Origin: Litoreibacter arenae DSM 19593
Lineage (GTDB): Bacteria; Pseudomonadota; Alphaproteobacteria; Rhodobacterales; Rhodobacteraceae
Direction of reading: 5' to 3'
DNA: 64,000 nucleotides
Assembly (NCBI RefSeq): GCF_000442275.2
Contig: NZ_KE557314.1
Span: forward strand, 403,085-467,084
In this document: positions 35,153 through 43,076 of the stretch, one piece after another
Position numbering within the stretch: position 1 is the stretch's first letter
How the letters are laid out: the number at the start of each line of letters is the position of its first letter
Translations under genes and position numbers: made by a program
The notes under the pieces: model-generated
What the model was told of the DNA's origin: nothing
Databases searched by the model: none
What the model saw: only the letters and a program-made list of their open reading frames with translations

Positions 35153-35836
35153 ATGTTTAAAAATTTGGTAGCCAGCGCTGTGTTCGCTGGCGTAGCCGTC
35201 GGCGTAATCGCCGCCGCGCTGCAATTCTGGTTGGTGACACCCTTGCTGCTAGAGGGTGAGCTATATGAAACAGGCGCCCGGGTGCATTTCTCCACGGACG
35301 GCTCTACCCAAAGCGAGGCAGGCCACCCTGCCCTGTTTACCGAGCCAATGCGTGACCTGATGACGGTCGGCTTCAACATGGTGGCCTTCACGGGCTTCGC
35401 CCTGTTCCTCGCGGTGGGCTTCGCCCTGTCGGAGCGCGGCGGCCACATGGTCACCGCCCGCAAAGGGCTGATCTGGGGCATGGCGGGCTTTATCGCCGTG
35501 CAACTCGCCCCTGCAATCGGCCTGCCGCCCGAACTTCCCGGCACCGTCGCCGCCGACGTGGAGCTTCGCCAGATCTGGTGGATCTGCACTGTGTTGGTCA
35601 CGGCCGTGGGTCTTGGCCTGATCGCCTTCGGCCCGACATTGGCCGGTGTCGGCGGGGCCGTTCTGATCGCGCTGCCTCACCTGATTGGCGCGCCGCATCT
35701 GGATACCTACTTCGGCGTTGCGGCCCCCGAACTTGCCGCCCATTTCGCCACCGCCTCCCTCGGCACGTCAGCCGCCACTTGGGTTCTTCTGGGCCTGTTC
35801 ACCGCGACCCTGTGGGTCAAATTCAAGGACGCCTGA
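35153..35836 (+). CDS. cbtA: cobalt transporter subunit CbtA
   Basis: A 227-residue membrane protein with five to six hydrophobic segments (about 3-25, 62-85, 97-120, 135-158, 163-185, 200-222) and the conserved YETGARVHFSTDGSTQSEAGH loop. It is predicted to be the membrane channel of the CbtAB cobalt uptake system. It follows cbtB in the riboswitch-controlled operon, and cobW begins one base after its stop codon. Confidence 0.9.
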   Translation: MFKNLVASAVFAGVAVGVIAAALQFWLVTPLLLEGELYETGARVHFSTDGSTQSEAGHPALFTEPMRDLMTVGFNMVAFTGFALFLAVGFALSERGGHMVTARKGLIWGMAGFIAVQLAPAIGLPPELPGTVAADVELRQIWWICTVLVTAVGLGLIAFGPTLAGVGGAVLIALPHLIGAPHLDTYFGVAAPELAAHFATASLGTSAATWVLLGLFTATLWVKFKDA

Positions 35837-35837
35837 T

Positions 35838-36899
35838 ATGCAAGCAAAGATACCCGCCACCGTCGTCACCGGCTTCCTCGGGGCCGGCAAAACCACCCTG
35901 ATCCGCCACATGCTGGAAAACGCCAAAGGCAAGCGCATCGCGCTTATCATCAACGAATTCGGCGATCTGGGCGTCGACGGCGATATCCTGAAAGGCTGCG
36001 GCGACGAGACCTGCACCGAAGATGACATCATGGAGCTGTCCAACGGCTGCATCTGCTGCACCGTGGCCGACGATTTCATCCCGACCATGGAAAAGCTGCT
36101 GGCCCGCGAGAACCGCCCCGATCACATCGTGATCGAGACCTCCGGCCTCGCCCTGCCGCAACCTTTGGTCCGCGCCTTCAACTGGCCTGAGATTTCCACC
36201 AAAGTCACAGTCGACGGCGTGGTCACCGTCGTCGACGGCAAAGCCGTCTCCGAAGGCCGCTTCGCCCACAACGTCGCCGCCGTGGATGCCCAGCGCAAAC
36301 TGGACGAGAACCTTGACCACGAGACACCGCTGTCAGAGCTGTTCGAGGATCAAATTGCCTGCGCCGACATGATCGTGGTCAACAAGTCCGACCTGCTCGG
36401 CGAAGATGAGGCGGACGCGCTGGTCGCGAGCCTGAAAGCCGACAGCCGCGATGGCGTTCAGGTCGTGCGGGCCTCCATGGGCAAAATCCCGGTGGATGTG
36501 TTGCTGGGGCAAGGCATCGCCGCCGAAGGCGATCTGGAGGCCCGCCATGAGGTGCATCACCACCACCATCACGACGACGATGGCGACCATCATGATCATG
36601 AACACGAGCATGGCCATGACGAGTTCGAGAGCTTCGTCGTCACCCGCAGCGAAATTACAGACCCCAAGGGTTTCTCCGAGCAGATCGCAACCGTGATCCG
36701 CGGCCACGACATCTTGCGCCTCAAGGGCTTTGCGGCAGTCGAAGGCAAACCGATGCGCCTGACCCTGCAAGCCGTGGGGCCACGGGTCGATACGTATTTT
36801 GACCGCCCCTTCGGCAGCGCCCCACGCGAAACCCGCCTCGTCGTCATTGGTCAGTCCGGCCTTGACCAAGCCGCGATCACGGCGGCGCTGCAAGCATGA
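35838..36899 (+). CDS. cobW: CobW-type metal chaperone GTPase
   Basis: A 353-residue G3E-family GTPase. ATVVTGFLGAGKTTLIRHML (Walker A, about 7-26), the metal motif NGCICCTV (CxCC, about 70) and VVNKSDLL (NKxD) are present. A histidine/aspartate-rich insertion (VHHHHHHDDDGDHHDHEHEHG) lies at about 237-257, before the C-terminal CobW_C domain. It is thought to deliver cobalt to the CobN chelatase. I chose the ATG at 35838 because the longer frame overlaps cbtA. The GNAT gene overlaps its end by four bases. Confidence 0.93.
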   Translation: MQAKIPATVVTGFLGAGKTTLIRHMLENAKGKRIALIINEFGDLGVDGDILKGCGDETCTEDDIMELSNGCICCTVADDFIPTMEKLLARENRPDHIVIETSGLALPQPLVRAFNWPEISTKVTVDGVVTVVDGKAVSEGRFAHNVAAVDAQRKLDENLDHETPLSELFEDQIACADMIVVNKSDLLGEDEADALVASLKADSRDGVQVVRASMGKIPVDVLLGQGIAAEGDLEARHEVHHHHHHDDDGDHHDHEHEHGHDEFESFVVTRSEITDPKGFSEQIATVIRGHDILRLKGFAAVEGKPMRLTLQAVGPRVDTYFDRPFGSAPRETRLVVIGQSGLDQAAITAALQA

Positions 36900-37342
36900 T
36901 AGTAGAGCGCGGTGATCCCCGTGACCCGAAGGTCACCGCGCTCTTGCAGGCCAGCCACGCGCTGATGGAATCGCTGTTTCCGCCCGAGGAAAACCACTAC
37001 CTGTCCATCGACGCGCTCTGCGTGCCGGAGGTGCATTTCTTCGTGGCCCGCGATGATGACACGCTGCTCGGCTGCGGCGCGGTCAAGCAAATCGGCACAT
37101 ATGGCGAACTGAAATCCATGTTCACCACTGAGGCCGCCCGTGGCAAAGGCGCGGCGTCCGCGATCCTGACCCACATCGAGCAAAAAGCCCGTGACCTTGG
37201 CCTCTCCACGCTAAAACTCGAAACCGGCAACATCCTTGACGCCGCCCACAGACTCTATGCCAAGCACGGTTTCACGCCCTGCGGCCCGTTCGGCAACTAC
37301 ACAGCCAATGAGACCAGCGTCTTCATGCAGAAACCGCTCTAG
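36896..37342 (+). CDS. GNAT-family N-acetyltransferase
   Basis: A 148-residue single-domain protein. LKSMFTTEAARGKGAASAILTHIEQKARDLGLSTLKLETGN contains the acetyl-CoA-binding R/Q-x-x-G-x-G/A pattern (RGKGAA), and YAKHGFTPCGPFGNY is the typical C-terminal part. The substrate is unknown. It is coupled to cobW (ATGA overlap) and followed by cobN. A housekeeping role in B12 synthesis is not established for such a gene. Confidence 0.8.
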   Translation: MIVERGDPRDPKVTALLQASHALMESLFPPEENHYLSIDALCVPEVHFFVARDDDTLLGCGAVKQIGTYGELKSMFTTEAARGKGAASAILTHIEQKARDLGLSTLKLETGNILDAAHRLYAKHGFTPCGPFGNYTANETSVFMQKPL

Positions 37343-37344
37343 GT

Positions 37345-37376
37345 TTCATCTTGGCGTAAATATTCCCGCCGGAGGC
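37345..37376 (+). repeat. intergenic repeat, copy B
   Basis: TTCATCTTGGCGTAAA then TATTCCCGCCGGAGGC, matching the copies at 22870 (inverted), 42852 and 42922 (inverted). It occupies the gap between the GNAT gene and cobN. Confidence 0.75.
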
Positions 37377-37403
37377 ATCCTCCGCCAGCCAAAAGGCGCT
37401 GAC

Positions 37404-40400
37404 ATGCACCTACTCGCAGCAACCCCAGGATCGATAGACAACGGCCAAGAGCCGGTTGATTTGGGCCAAACGCCCGCCGAAATCGTGTTCATCTCCGCCG
37501 CCGATACCGAACTGGCCGCCCTTTCTGCCGCGCGCGGCGAAATGGCGAACCCGCCTTCCCTGCGCCTCGCGTCTATGATGCACCTGATCCATCCCATGTC
37601 CGTGGACCTCCATATCGAAGCCTGCGCAACCAAATCGAAGCTGGTGATCGCCCGCGTGCTGGGCGGTGTCGGCTACTGGAAATACGGCGCGGAGCAATAT
37701 GCGGCCCACCTGCATGACGCAGGCATCCCTTTGGCGCTGCTCCCCGGCGACGACAAGCCCGACGCGGAATTGCGCGGCCTGTCCACCGTGTCTGACGAGG
37801 ACTACGATGCCCTCTGGGCTTATCTGGTGGAGGGCGGCCCCGCCAATTCGGAGAACTTCCTCGCCTACGCAAGCGCCATGATCGCAGGCACCGAGCGCCC
37901 GTCCCCCGCCTCCCCCCTGCTCCGCGCAGGCGTCTATTGGCCGGGTTCGGGCATCTCCGACCTCGCCGCCGCGCAACAAGCATGGACCGATGACGCCCCC
38001 GTCGTCCCTTTGATCTTCTACCGTGCCCTCGTCCAAGGCGCAGGCCTGAACCCCGTGAACCGGCTGGTGAAATCGCTGCTGCGCAATGGCCTGAACCCGC
38101 TGCCGATCTTCGTGGCCTCCCTGAAAGACCCTGTTAGCCTCGCCACGCTGGAACACCTGCTGACGCAGGCCCCGCCCGACGTAATCCTAAACGCGACCTC
38201 CTTCGCCACCGGCTCCCCCCATCAGGGCGACGCGGAGGCGTTCAACCCGCTGGCAGCGCCCTTCACCAACAAGGCCCCGGTCTTTCAGGTCATCTTCTCC
38301 AGCTCGACGGAGGTCGCTTGGGCCGAGGGTCTTACCGGCCTGTCCGGTCGCGACATCGCAATGAACGTCGCCCTGCCCGAGGTCGATGGTCGCGTCCTGT
38401 CCCGCGCGGTCAGCTTCAAGGACGAGGCCTATTTCGACGAGGCCACGGAATGTCCCATCGCCACCTACCGCGCACGCGGCGACCGCATCCAGTTCGTGGC
38501 GGACCTTGCCGCCAACTGGGCCAAGCTGCGCCGCGCCAAAACGTCGGAGCGCAAGGTCGCGCTGATCCTCGCCAACTACCCCAACAAGGATGGACGGCTC
38601 GCCAATGGCGTCGGCCTAGACACGCCCGCCGCGACCTCTCATGTGCTGAAGCTGCTGGCGGATGAAGGCTACCACGTCGCCAACCCGCCCCCCGACAGCG
38701 ACGCCCTGATGAAGGCAATGATGGCCGGCCCCACCAACTGGCTGACCGACCGCCATGTGCGTACCGGCGGCGTTGATCTGTCGCTTGCCGACTACCACCG
38801 CGACTACGCCCAGCTCCCCTACGCCCTGCGCCAACAAATCGAGGACCGCTGGGGCGCCCCCGAAACAGACCCGTTCTTCAAAGCGGGTGAGGTCGATTGC
38901 GGACGCTTCGCCCTGTCGGTCTTGCATTACGGAAATGTGGTCGTCGGGTTGCAACCGGCCCGTGGCTACAACATCGACCCGACGGACACCTACCACTCGC
39001 CCGACCTCGTGCCGCCACACAACTACCTCGCCTTCTACTTCTGGCTGCGCCACGAATTTCGCGCGCACGCCATCGTCCACATTGGCAAGCACGGCAACCT
39101 CGAATGGCTGCCCGGCAAGGCGCTCGCCCTGTCCGAGGAATGCTGGCCCGAGGCGGTCCTCGGCCCGACGCCCCATATCTACCCCTTCATCGTCAACGAC
39201 CCCGGTGAAGGCACCCAAGCCAAGCGCCGTGCGCAGGCAGTGATCATCGACCACCTGACCCCGCCCATGACGCGGGCGGAGACCTACGGGCCGCTGAAAG
39301 ATCTGGAAGCGCTGGTCGACGAATACTACGAGGCCGCAGGCGTCGATCCGCGTCGTATCGAGCATCTGCGCCGCGAAATCCTGTCCATGACCTCGGCCAC
39401 AGGCTTGGCCGAAGACGTAGGTTTGTCCGGCGATGAGGAAACGGATCTCGCCAAACTGGACGCCTATCTGTGCGAATTGAAAGAGGCCCAGATCCGCGAC
39501 GGGTTGCACATTTTCGGGGTCTCGCCCGAAGGTGCGCAGGCCCGCGACCTGACCATCGCCCTGACCCGCGTGGCGCGCGGCGATGGCACAGGCGCGGACG
39601 CCTCGCTAATCCGTGCACTGGCTGACGATCTGGCACTGGACTTCGACCCGCTGTCGGCTGATCTGGCAGAGCCTTGGCCAGGCCCCCGCCCCGACATCCT
39701 GACGGGCGACAAATGGCGCAGCACCGGCGACACGGTGGAACGCTTGGAGGAGCTGGCGATCCGCCTGATGGACGGTGAAACGCCCCCCGGCCGCGCCAGT
39801 GCCACGGTGATGGAGCATATCCGAACACATGTGCAACCAACCGTCGCCGCCTGTGGACCTATGGAGGGGGCGGGTCTTCTCAGCGCCCTCAAGGGGCACT
39901 TCGTCGCCCCGGCGCCATCCGGCGCCCCGACCCGCGGGCGGATGGATGTGTTGCCAACGGGGCGCAACTTTTTCTCCGTCGACAACCGTGCCGTCCCAAC
40001 GCCAACCGCTTGGGCCTTGGGGTGGAAATCCGCCAACCTGCTGATCGAGAAACACCTGCAAACCCACGGCGACTGGCCCCGCGCCTTGCTGCTGAACGCA
40101 TGGGGCACCGCCAACATGCGTACCGGCGGGGACGACATCGCGCAGGCGCTGGCGCTAATGGGCTGCAAGCCGAAATGGGACGCCGCCAACCGCCGCGTCA
40201 CCGGCTTCGAAATTCTGCCCATGGGTGTTCTTGGCCGCCCGCGCGTCGACGTCACCCTGCGCGTGTCGGGCTTCTTCCGCGACGCCTTCCCGCAACTGAT
40301 CGCCTTGGTCGACAGTGCCGCCCGCGCGGTGATGGAACTGGACGAGCCCGAGGCCGACAACCCCGCCGCCGCCCGTTTCCGCGACGAAGGCACAACCCAC

Positions 40401-41090
40401 CGCGTTTTCGGCTCCAAACCCGGTGCCTACGGGGCGGGCTTGCAAGCCATGATCGACGAACGGCTCTGGGCCGATAAGTCGGATCTTGCCGAGGCCTATC
40501 TGCAATGGGGCAGCTACGCGTATGGCAAGGACGCCGAGGGCCAGCGCGACCGCGCCGGTTTCGAGGCCCGCTTGGGTCAGGCCGAGGCTGTGGTGCAAAA
40601 TCAGGACAACCGCGAGCATGATTTGCTCGACAGCGACGACTATTATCAGTTCGAAGGCGGCGCGGCGGCGGCGATCGAAACCTTGCAAGGTCGCGCCCGC
40701 CCCGTGTACCACAATGACCACTCCCGCCCGGAACGTCCCGTCATCCGAACCTTGGAGGACGAAATAGGCCGTGTGGTCCGCTCCCGCGTGGTGAACCCGA
40801 AATGGATCGAGGGCGTGAAGCGTCACGGCTACAAAGGTGCGTTCGAGATGGCCGCGACGCTCGACTATTTGTTCGCTTTTGCGGCAACCACGGGCGCTGC
40901 CAAATCCCATCACTTTGACTTGGTGCATCAGGCCTATCTGGAAGACGACGCCACGCGCGCATTCATCGAGGACCACAACCCCGCTGCCCTGCGCGAGATG
41001 GCCGACCGGTTGAACGAGGCTATCGAGAGGGGGCTATGGAGCCCCAAATCAAATTCGGCGAAAGCCCTTATCGAGAGACTTCTTAACTGA
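37404..41090 (+). CDS. cobN: cobaltochelatase subunit CobN
   Basis: A 1228-residue large subunit of the ATP-dependent aerobic cobalt chelatase (CobNST), which inserts Co2+ into hydrogenobyrinic acid a,c-diamide. Conserved blocks include ANYPNKDGRLANGVGLDTPAA (about 440), GNVVVGLQPARGY, AIVHIGKHGNLEWLPGKALALS (about 555-576), WGTANMRTGGDDIAQALALMG (about 896) and MGVLGRPRVDVTLRVSGFFRD. Length fits the family. The ATG at 37404 has AAAGGCG upstream. An extended frame runs back into the GNAT gene. CobS and CobT are not in the window. Confidence 0.96.
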   Translation: MHLLAATPGSIDNGQEPVDLGQTPAEIVFISAADTELAALSAARGEMANPPSLRLASMMHLIHPMSVDLHIEACATKSKLVIARVLGGVGYWKYGAEQYAAHLHDAGIPLALLPGDDKPDAELRGLSTVSDEDYDALWAYLVEGGPANSENFLAYASAMIAGTERPSPASPLLRAGVYWPGSGISDLAAAQQAWTDDAPVVPLIFYRALVQGAGLNPVNRLVKSLLRNGLNPLPIFVASLKDPVSLATLEHLLTQAPPDVILNATSFATGSPHQGDAEAFNPLAAPFTNKAPVFQVIFSSSTEVAWAEGLTGLSGRDIAMNVALPEVDGRVLSRAVSFKDEAYFDEATECPIATYRARGDRIQFVADLAANWAKLRRAKTSERKVALILANYPNKDGRLANGVGLDTPAATSHVLKLLADEGYHVANPPPDSDALMKAMMAGPTNWLTDRHVRTGGVDLSLADYHRDYAQLPYALRQQIEDRWGAPETDPFFKAGEVDCGRFALSVLHYGNVVVGLQPARGYNIDPTDTYHSPDLVPPHNYLAFYFWLRHEFRAHAIVHIGKHGNLEWLPGKALALSEECWPEAVLGPTPHIYPFIVNDPGEGTQAKRRAQAVIIDHLTPPMTRAETYGPLKDLEALVDEYYEAAGVDPRRIEHLRREILSMTSATGLAEDVGLSGDEETDLAKLDAYLCELKEAQIRDGLHIFGVSPEGAQARDLTIALTRVARGDGTGADASLIRALADDLALDFDPLSADLAEPWPGPRPDILTGDKWRSTGDTVERLEELAIRLMDGETPPGRASATVMEHIRTHVQPTVAACGPMEGAGLLSALKGHFVAPAPSGAPTRGRMDVLPTGRNFFSVDNRAVPTPTAWALGWKSANLLIEKHLQTHGDWPRALLLNAWGTANMRTGGDDIAQALALMGCKPKWDAANRRVTGFEILPMGVLGRPRVDVTLRVSGFFRDAFPQLIALVDSAARAVMELDEPEADNPAAARFRDEGTTHRVFGSKPGAYGAGLQAMIDERLWADKSDLAEAYLQWGSYAYGKDAEGQRDRAGFEARLGQAEAVVQNQDNREHDLLDSDDYYQFEGGAAAAIETLQGRARPVYHNDHSRPERPVIRTLEDEIGRVVRSRVVNPKWIEGVKRHGYKGAFEMAATLDYLFAFAATTGAAKSHHFDLVHQAYLEDDATRAFIEDHNPAALREMADRLNEAIERGLWSPKSNSAKALIERLLN

Positions 41091-41154
41091 TTTTTATGGA
41101 AAAATCTGGATAGATCGCGGGACCAGAAATGTAATGCCCACGGATCCAGCCAAT

Positions 41155-41691
41155 ATGAAAAAATCTCTATCCCTTCTTCTCGTCGGAGCGGTCTTGTCCG
41201 CCTGCACGGTCGCTGACATCGAAACCCCGCCGATCCCGATCACGCCTAATGACCCAAGCGCGTCGGTCGGTATCGACGTTTACGGACGCGCGCGGTCGCG
41301 TGGCAATCCGGTGCCTCGCTTTCGCGGACAAAACACCGTGGCGGTCCGGACCAATGGGAAACAGGGGGATGGCGGCTTCGGGGAGCTTGTCGGCACACCC
41401 TGCTCGCTGGACTCAGGCATCTACAAAGCCCGCTTCCAAACGCCTGCAAATATCGTCGTCCCGGACTATGGCCCCAATTCGCCAGCCTTGTTCGTCCGTT
41501 GTGTTCACCCTGACCAACGCGCCGCATCTGCAACCGTCAACGCGTTCAACCTGACGGCACAACAGCGCGGCGCAGGTGCAGCCGGTGGTGGCATCCTCGG
41601 CGCAATCATCGTGGGCGCGGTAAATGCCGCCGTGACCGATCCGAACAAGGACGAGTTCGCATATCCTCCGATCACGCTACAACTGAAATAG
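41155..41691 (+). CDS. predicted lipoprotein, unknown
   Basis: A 178-residue protein starting MKKSLSLLLVGAVLSACTVAD, with a clear type II signal and lipobox LSAC (Cys at about 17). The mature part is Pro- and Gly-rich, with a Gly/Ala segment GAGAAGGGILGAIIVGAVNAAV (about 139-160) like a small glycine-zipper helix. It is 64 bp after cobN. No family was recognised and there is no evident tie to B12. Confidence 0.65.
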   Translation: MKKSLSLLLVGAVLSACTVADIETPPIPITPNDPSASVGIDVYGRARSRGNPVPRFRGQNTVAVRTNGKQGDGGFGELVGTPCSLDSGIYKARFQTPANIVVPDYGPNSPALFVRCVHPDQRAASATVNAFNLTAQQRGAGAAGGGILGAIIVGAVNAAVTDPNKDEFAYPPITLQLK

Positions 41692-41701
41692 AAGCACCCC
41701 G

Positions 41702-41734
41702 AAAGGAAAAGCGGGCGGCTAATGCCGCCGCCCG
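41702..41734. terminator. hairpin terminator between two convergent lipoprotein genes
   Basis: CGGGCGGC (41712-41719) pairs with GCCGCCCG (41727-41734). Read on the minus strand it is followed by CTTTTCCTTTC, so it ends the minus-strand gene. It may also serve the plus-strand gene. Confidence 0.75.
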
Positions 41735-41765
41735 TTCAGAATACTACCCACACCTAAGCCGCAGA

Positions 41766-42056
41766 TCAGCAGAGAATTTCTGCCTGCACCATGGCTACGT
41801 CACCCCGGACGGAGTTTGGCGCGACACGGCACCCGGATATCTGCTCGATAGCCGTTACCCCCGCTGCGAAAACCTCACTTGCCTTGGGTCTGAGCACGAT
41901 GTTGGAGCGATAAGCCTCCGCCTGACTGCCCTTGAAATTAACGTCAAACGCGTAGGCTCCGACAACGGTCGATCCTGATCGCCCACCCATCACCCCGACG
42001 CTGGGAGCCGCGCAAGCTGCAAGCGTCAACATACACAAACAGGTTAGAATCCGCAT
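41766..42056 (-). CDS. small predicted lipoprotein, unknown
   Basis: A 96-residue protein, MRILTCLCMLTLAACAAPSVG, with lipobox LAAC (Cys at about 15). The mature part is about 80 residues and holds a cysteine pair (SGCRVAPNS and the terminal EILC) that could form a disulfide. It is convergent with the other lipoprotein gene and divergent from cobO. No family was recognised. Confidence 0.6.
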   Translation of the reverse strand: MRILTCLCMLTLAACAAPSVGVMGGRSGSTVVGAYAFDVNFKGSQAEAYRSNIVLRPKASEVFAAGVTAIEQISGCRVAPNSVRGDVAMVQAEILC

Positions 42057-42186
42057 ATCAGTCCTCCAGACTTCCCTTGACGGAGGCAGGCTACCTCGTG
42101 CCCATTTAAAAAATCGTTACTCCTTTGAGCTTGCATCGGGCGGCCTCGTCCAACAGGTTGGAGGCAACCCAGTTCCGGAGCGCTCC

Positions 42187-42807
42187 ATGACCCAAGAATC
42201 CCCAGACGACCTGTCCCGCCACGCTACCAAAATGGCCAAGAAAAAGGCCGCCCGCGACAAGATCATGGCGACGAAAACCGATAAGCGCGGGCTGATTATC
42301 GTCCATACCGGCAAAGGTAAAGGCAAAAGCTCCGCCGCCTTCGGGATGATATTCCGCTGCATCGCGCATGACATGAAATGCGCGGTGGTGCAGTTCATCA
42401 AGGGCGGCATGAGCACCGGCGAGCGCGACCTGATACTCGACAAATTCTCCGACACCTGCGAATTCCACACCATGGGCGAAGGCTTCACCTGGGAAACACA
42501 GGACAAGTCCCGCGACATCGAAATGGCGCAGGCAGCGTGGGCCAAGGCGAAAGAGCTGATCCGCGATCCGTCAAACCATATGGTGCTGCTCGACGAGATC
42601 AATATCGCCCTGCGTTACGACTACATCGACATCAACGAAGTCGTGGCGTTCCTCGCCGAGGAGAAACCCGAAATGACCCATGTTGTCCTGACCGGTCGCA
42701 ACGCGAAGGATGAACTAATCGAGCTGGCCGATCTGGTCACCGAGATGGAACTGGTAAAACACCCGTTCCGCTCCGGCATCAAAGCCCAGATTGGCGTCGA
42801 ATACTAA
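42187..42807 (+). CDS. cobO: cob(I)yrinic acid a,c-diamide adenosyltransferase
   Basis: A 206-residue CobA/CobO-type ATP:corrinoid adenosyltransferase. RGLIIVHTGKGKGKSSAAFGMIFRCIAH (about 35-62) is the P-loop, MVLLDEINIALRYDYI (about 136-151) is the Walker-B-like strand, and VVLTGRNAKDELIELADLVTEM (about 165-186) is conserved. It transfers adenosyl from ATP to reduced cobalt. GGAG lies seven bases before the ATG. It is a single gene near cobN rather than fused into the operon. Confidence 0.95.
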   Translation: MTQESPDDLSRHATKMAKKKAARDKIMATKTDKRGLIIVHTGKGKGKSSAAFGMIFRCIAHDMKCAVVQFIKGGMSTGERDLILDKFSDTCEFHTMGEGFTWETQDKSRDIEMAQAAWAKAKELIRDPSNHMVLLDEINIALRYDYIDINEVVAFLAEEKPEMTHVVLTGRNAKDELIELADLVTEMELVKHPFRSGIKAQIGVEY

Positions 42808-42851
42808 CCCCGCATTAAGGTTAACGTGCGCGGTCCAGGTGGTCTGCATGC

Positions 42852-42953
42852 TTCATCTTGGCAAAATATTCCCGCCGGAGGCATCCGGACTGTCAACATT
42901 CGCGCCGGCTGACGCGGAGGAGCCTCCGGCGGGAATATTTTAACCAAGATGAA
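42852..42953. repeat. intergenic repeat copies C and D as a large inverted repeat
   Basis: Copy C (42852-42882) reads TTCATCTTGGC then AAAATATTCCCGCCGGAGGC. Copy D (42922-42953) is the reverse complement, GCCTCCGGCGGGAATATTTT then AACCAAGATGAA. The arms are about 31 bp and nearly perfect, with 39 bp between them. A transcript could form a long stem. The element fills much of the gap between cobO and the TPP-enzyme gene. No ORF in the remaining 42954-43076 looks real. Confidence 0.8.
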
Positions 42954-43076
42954 ACCAGAATCATCTTTGCTGGAGCGGCGGTACAGGGTGGAAACCCGAT
43001 GGCCGTCCAAGGTGAAGCCTCGTTCAGAGTGTCTTCGACTGCTTCAGGGGGACTGCGTGCGCCCCCTGAAGGACTA

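Noticed and set aside
36549-36615. CAC/CAT-rich tract resembling a tandem repeat
   Set aside because: It is the in-frame His-rich metal-binding insertion of CobW, not a nucleotide repeat element.
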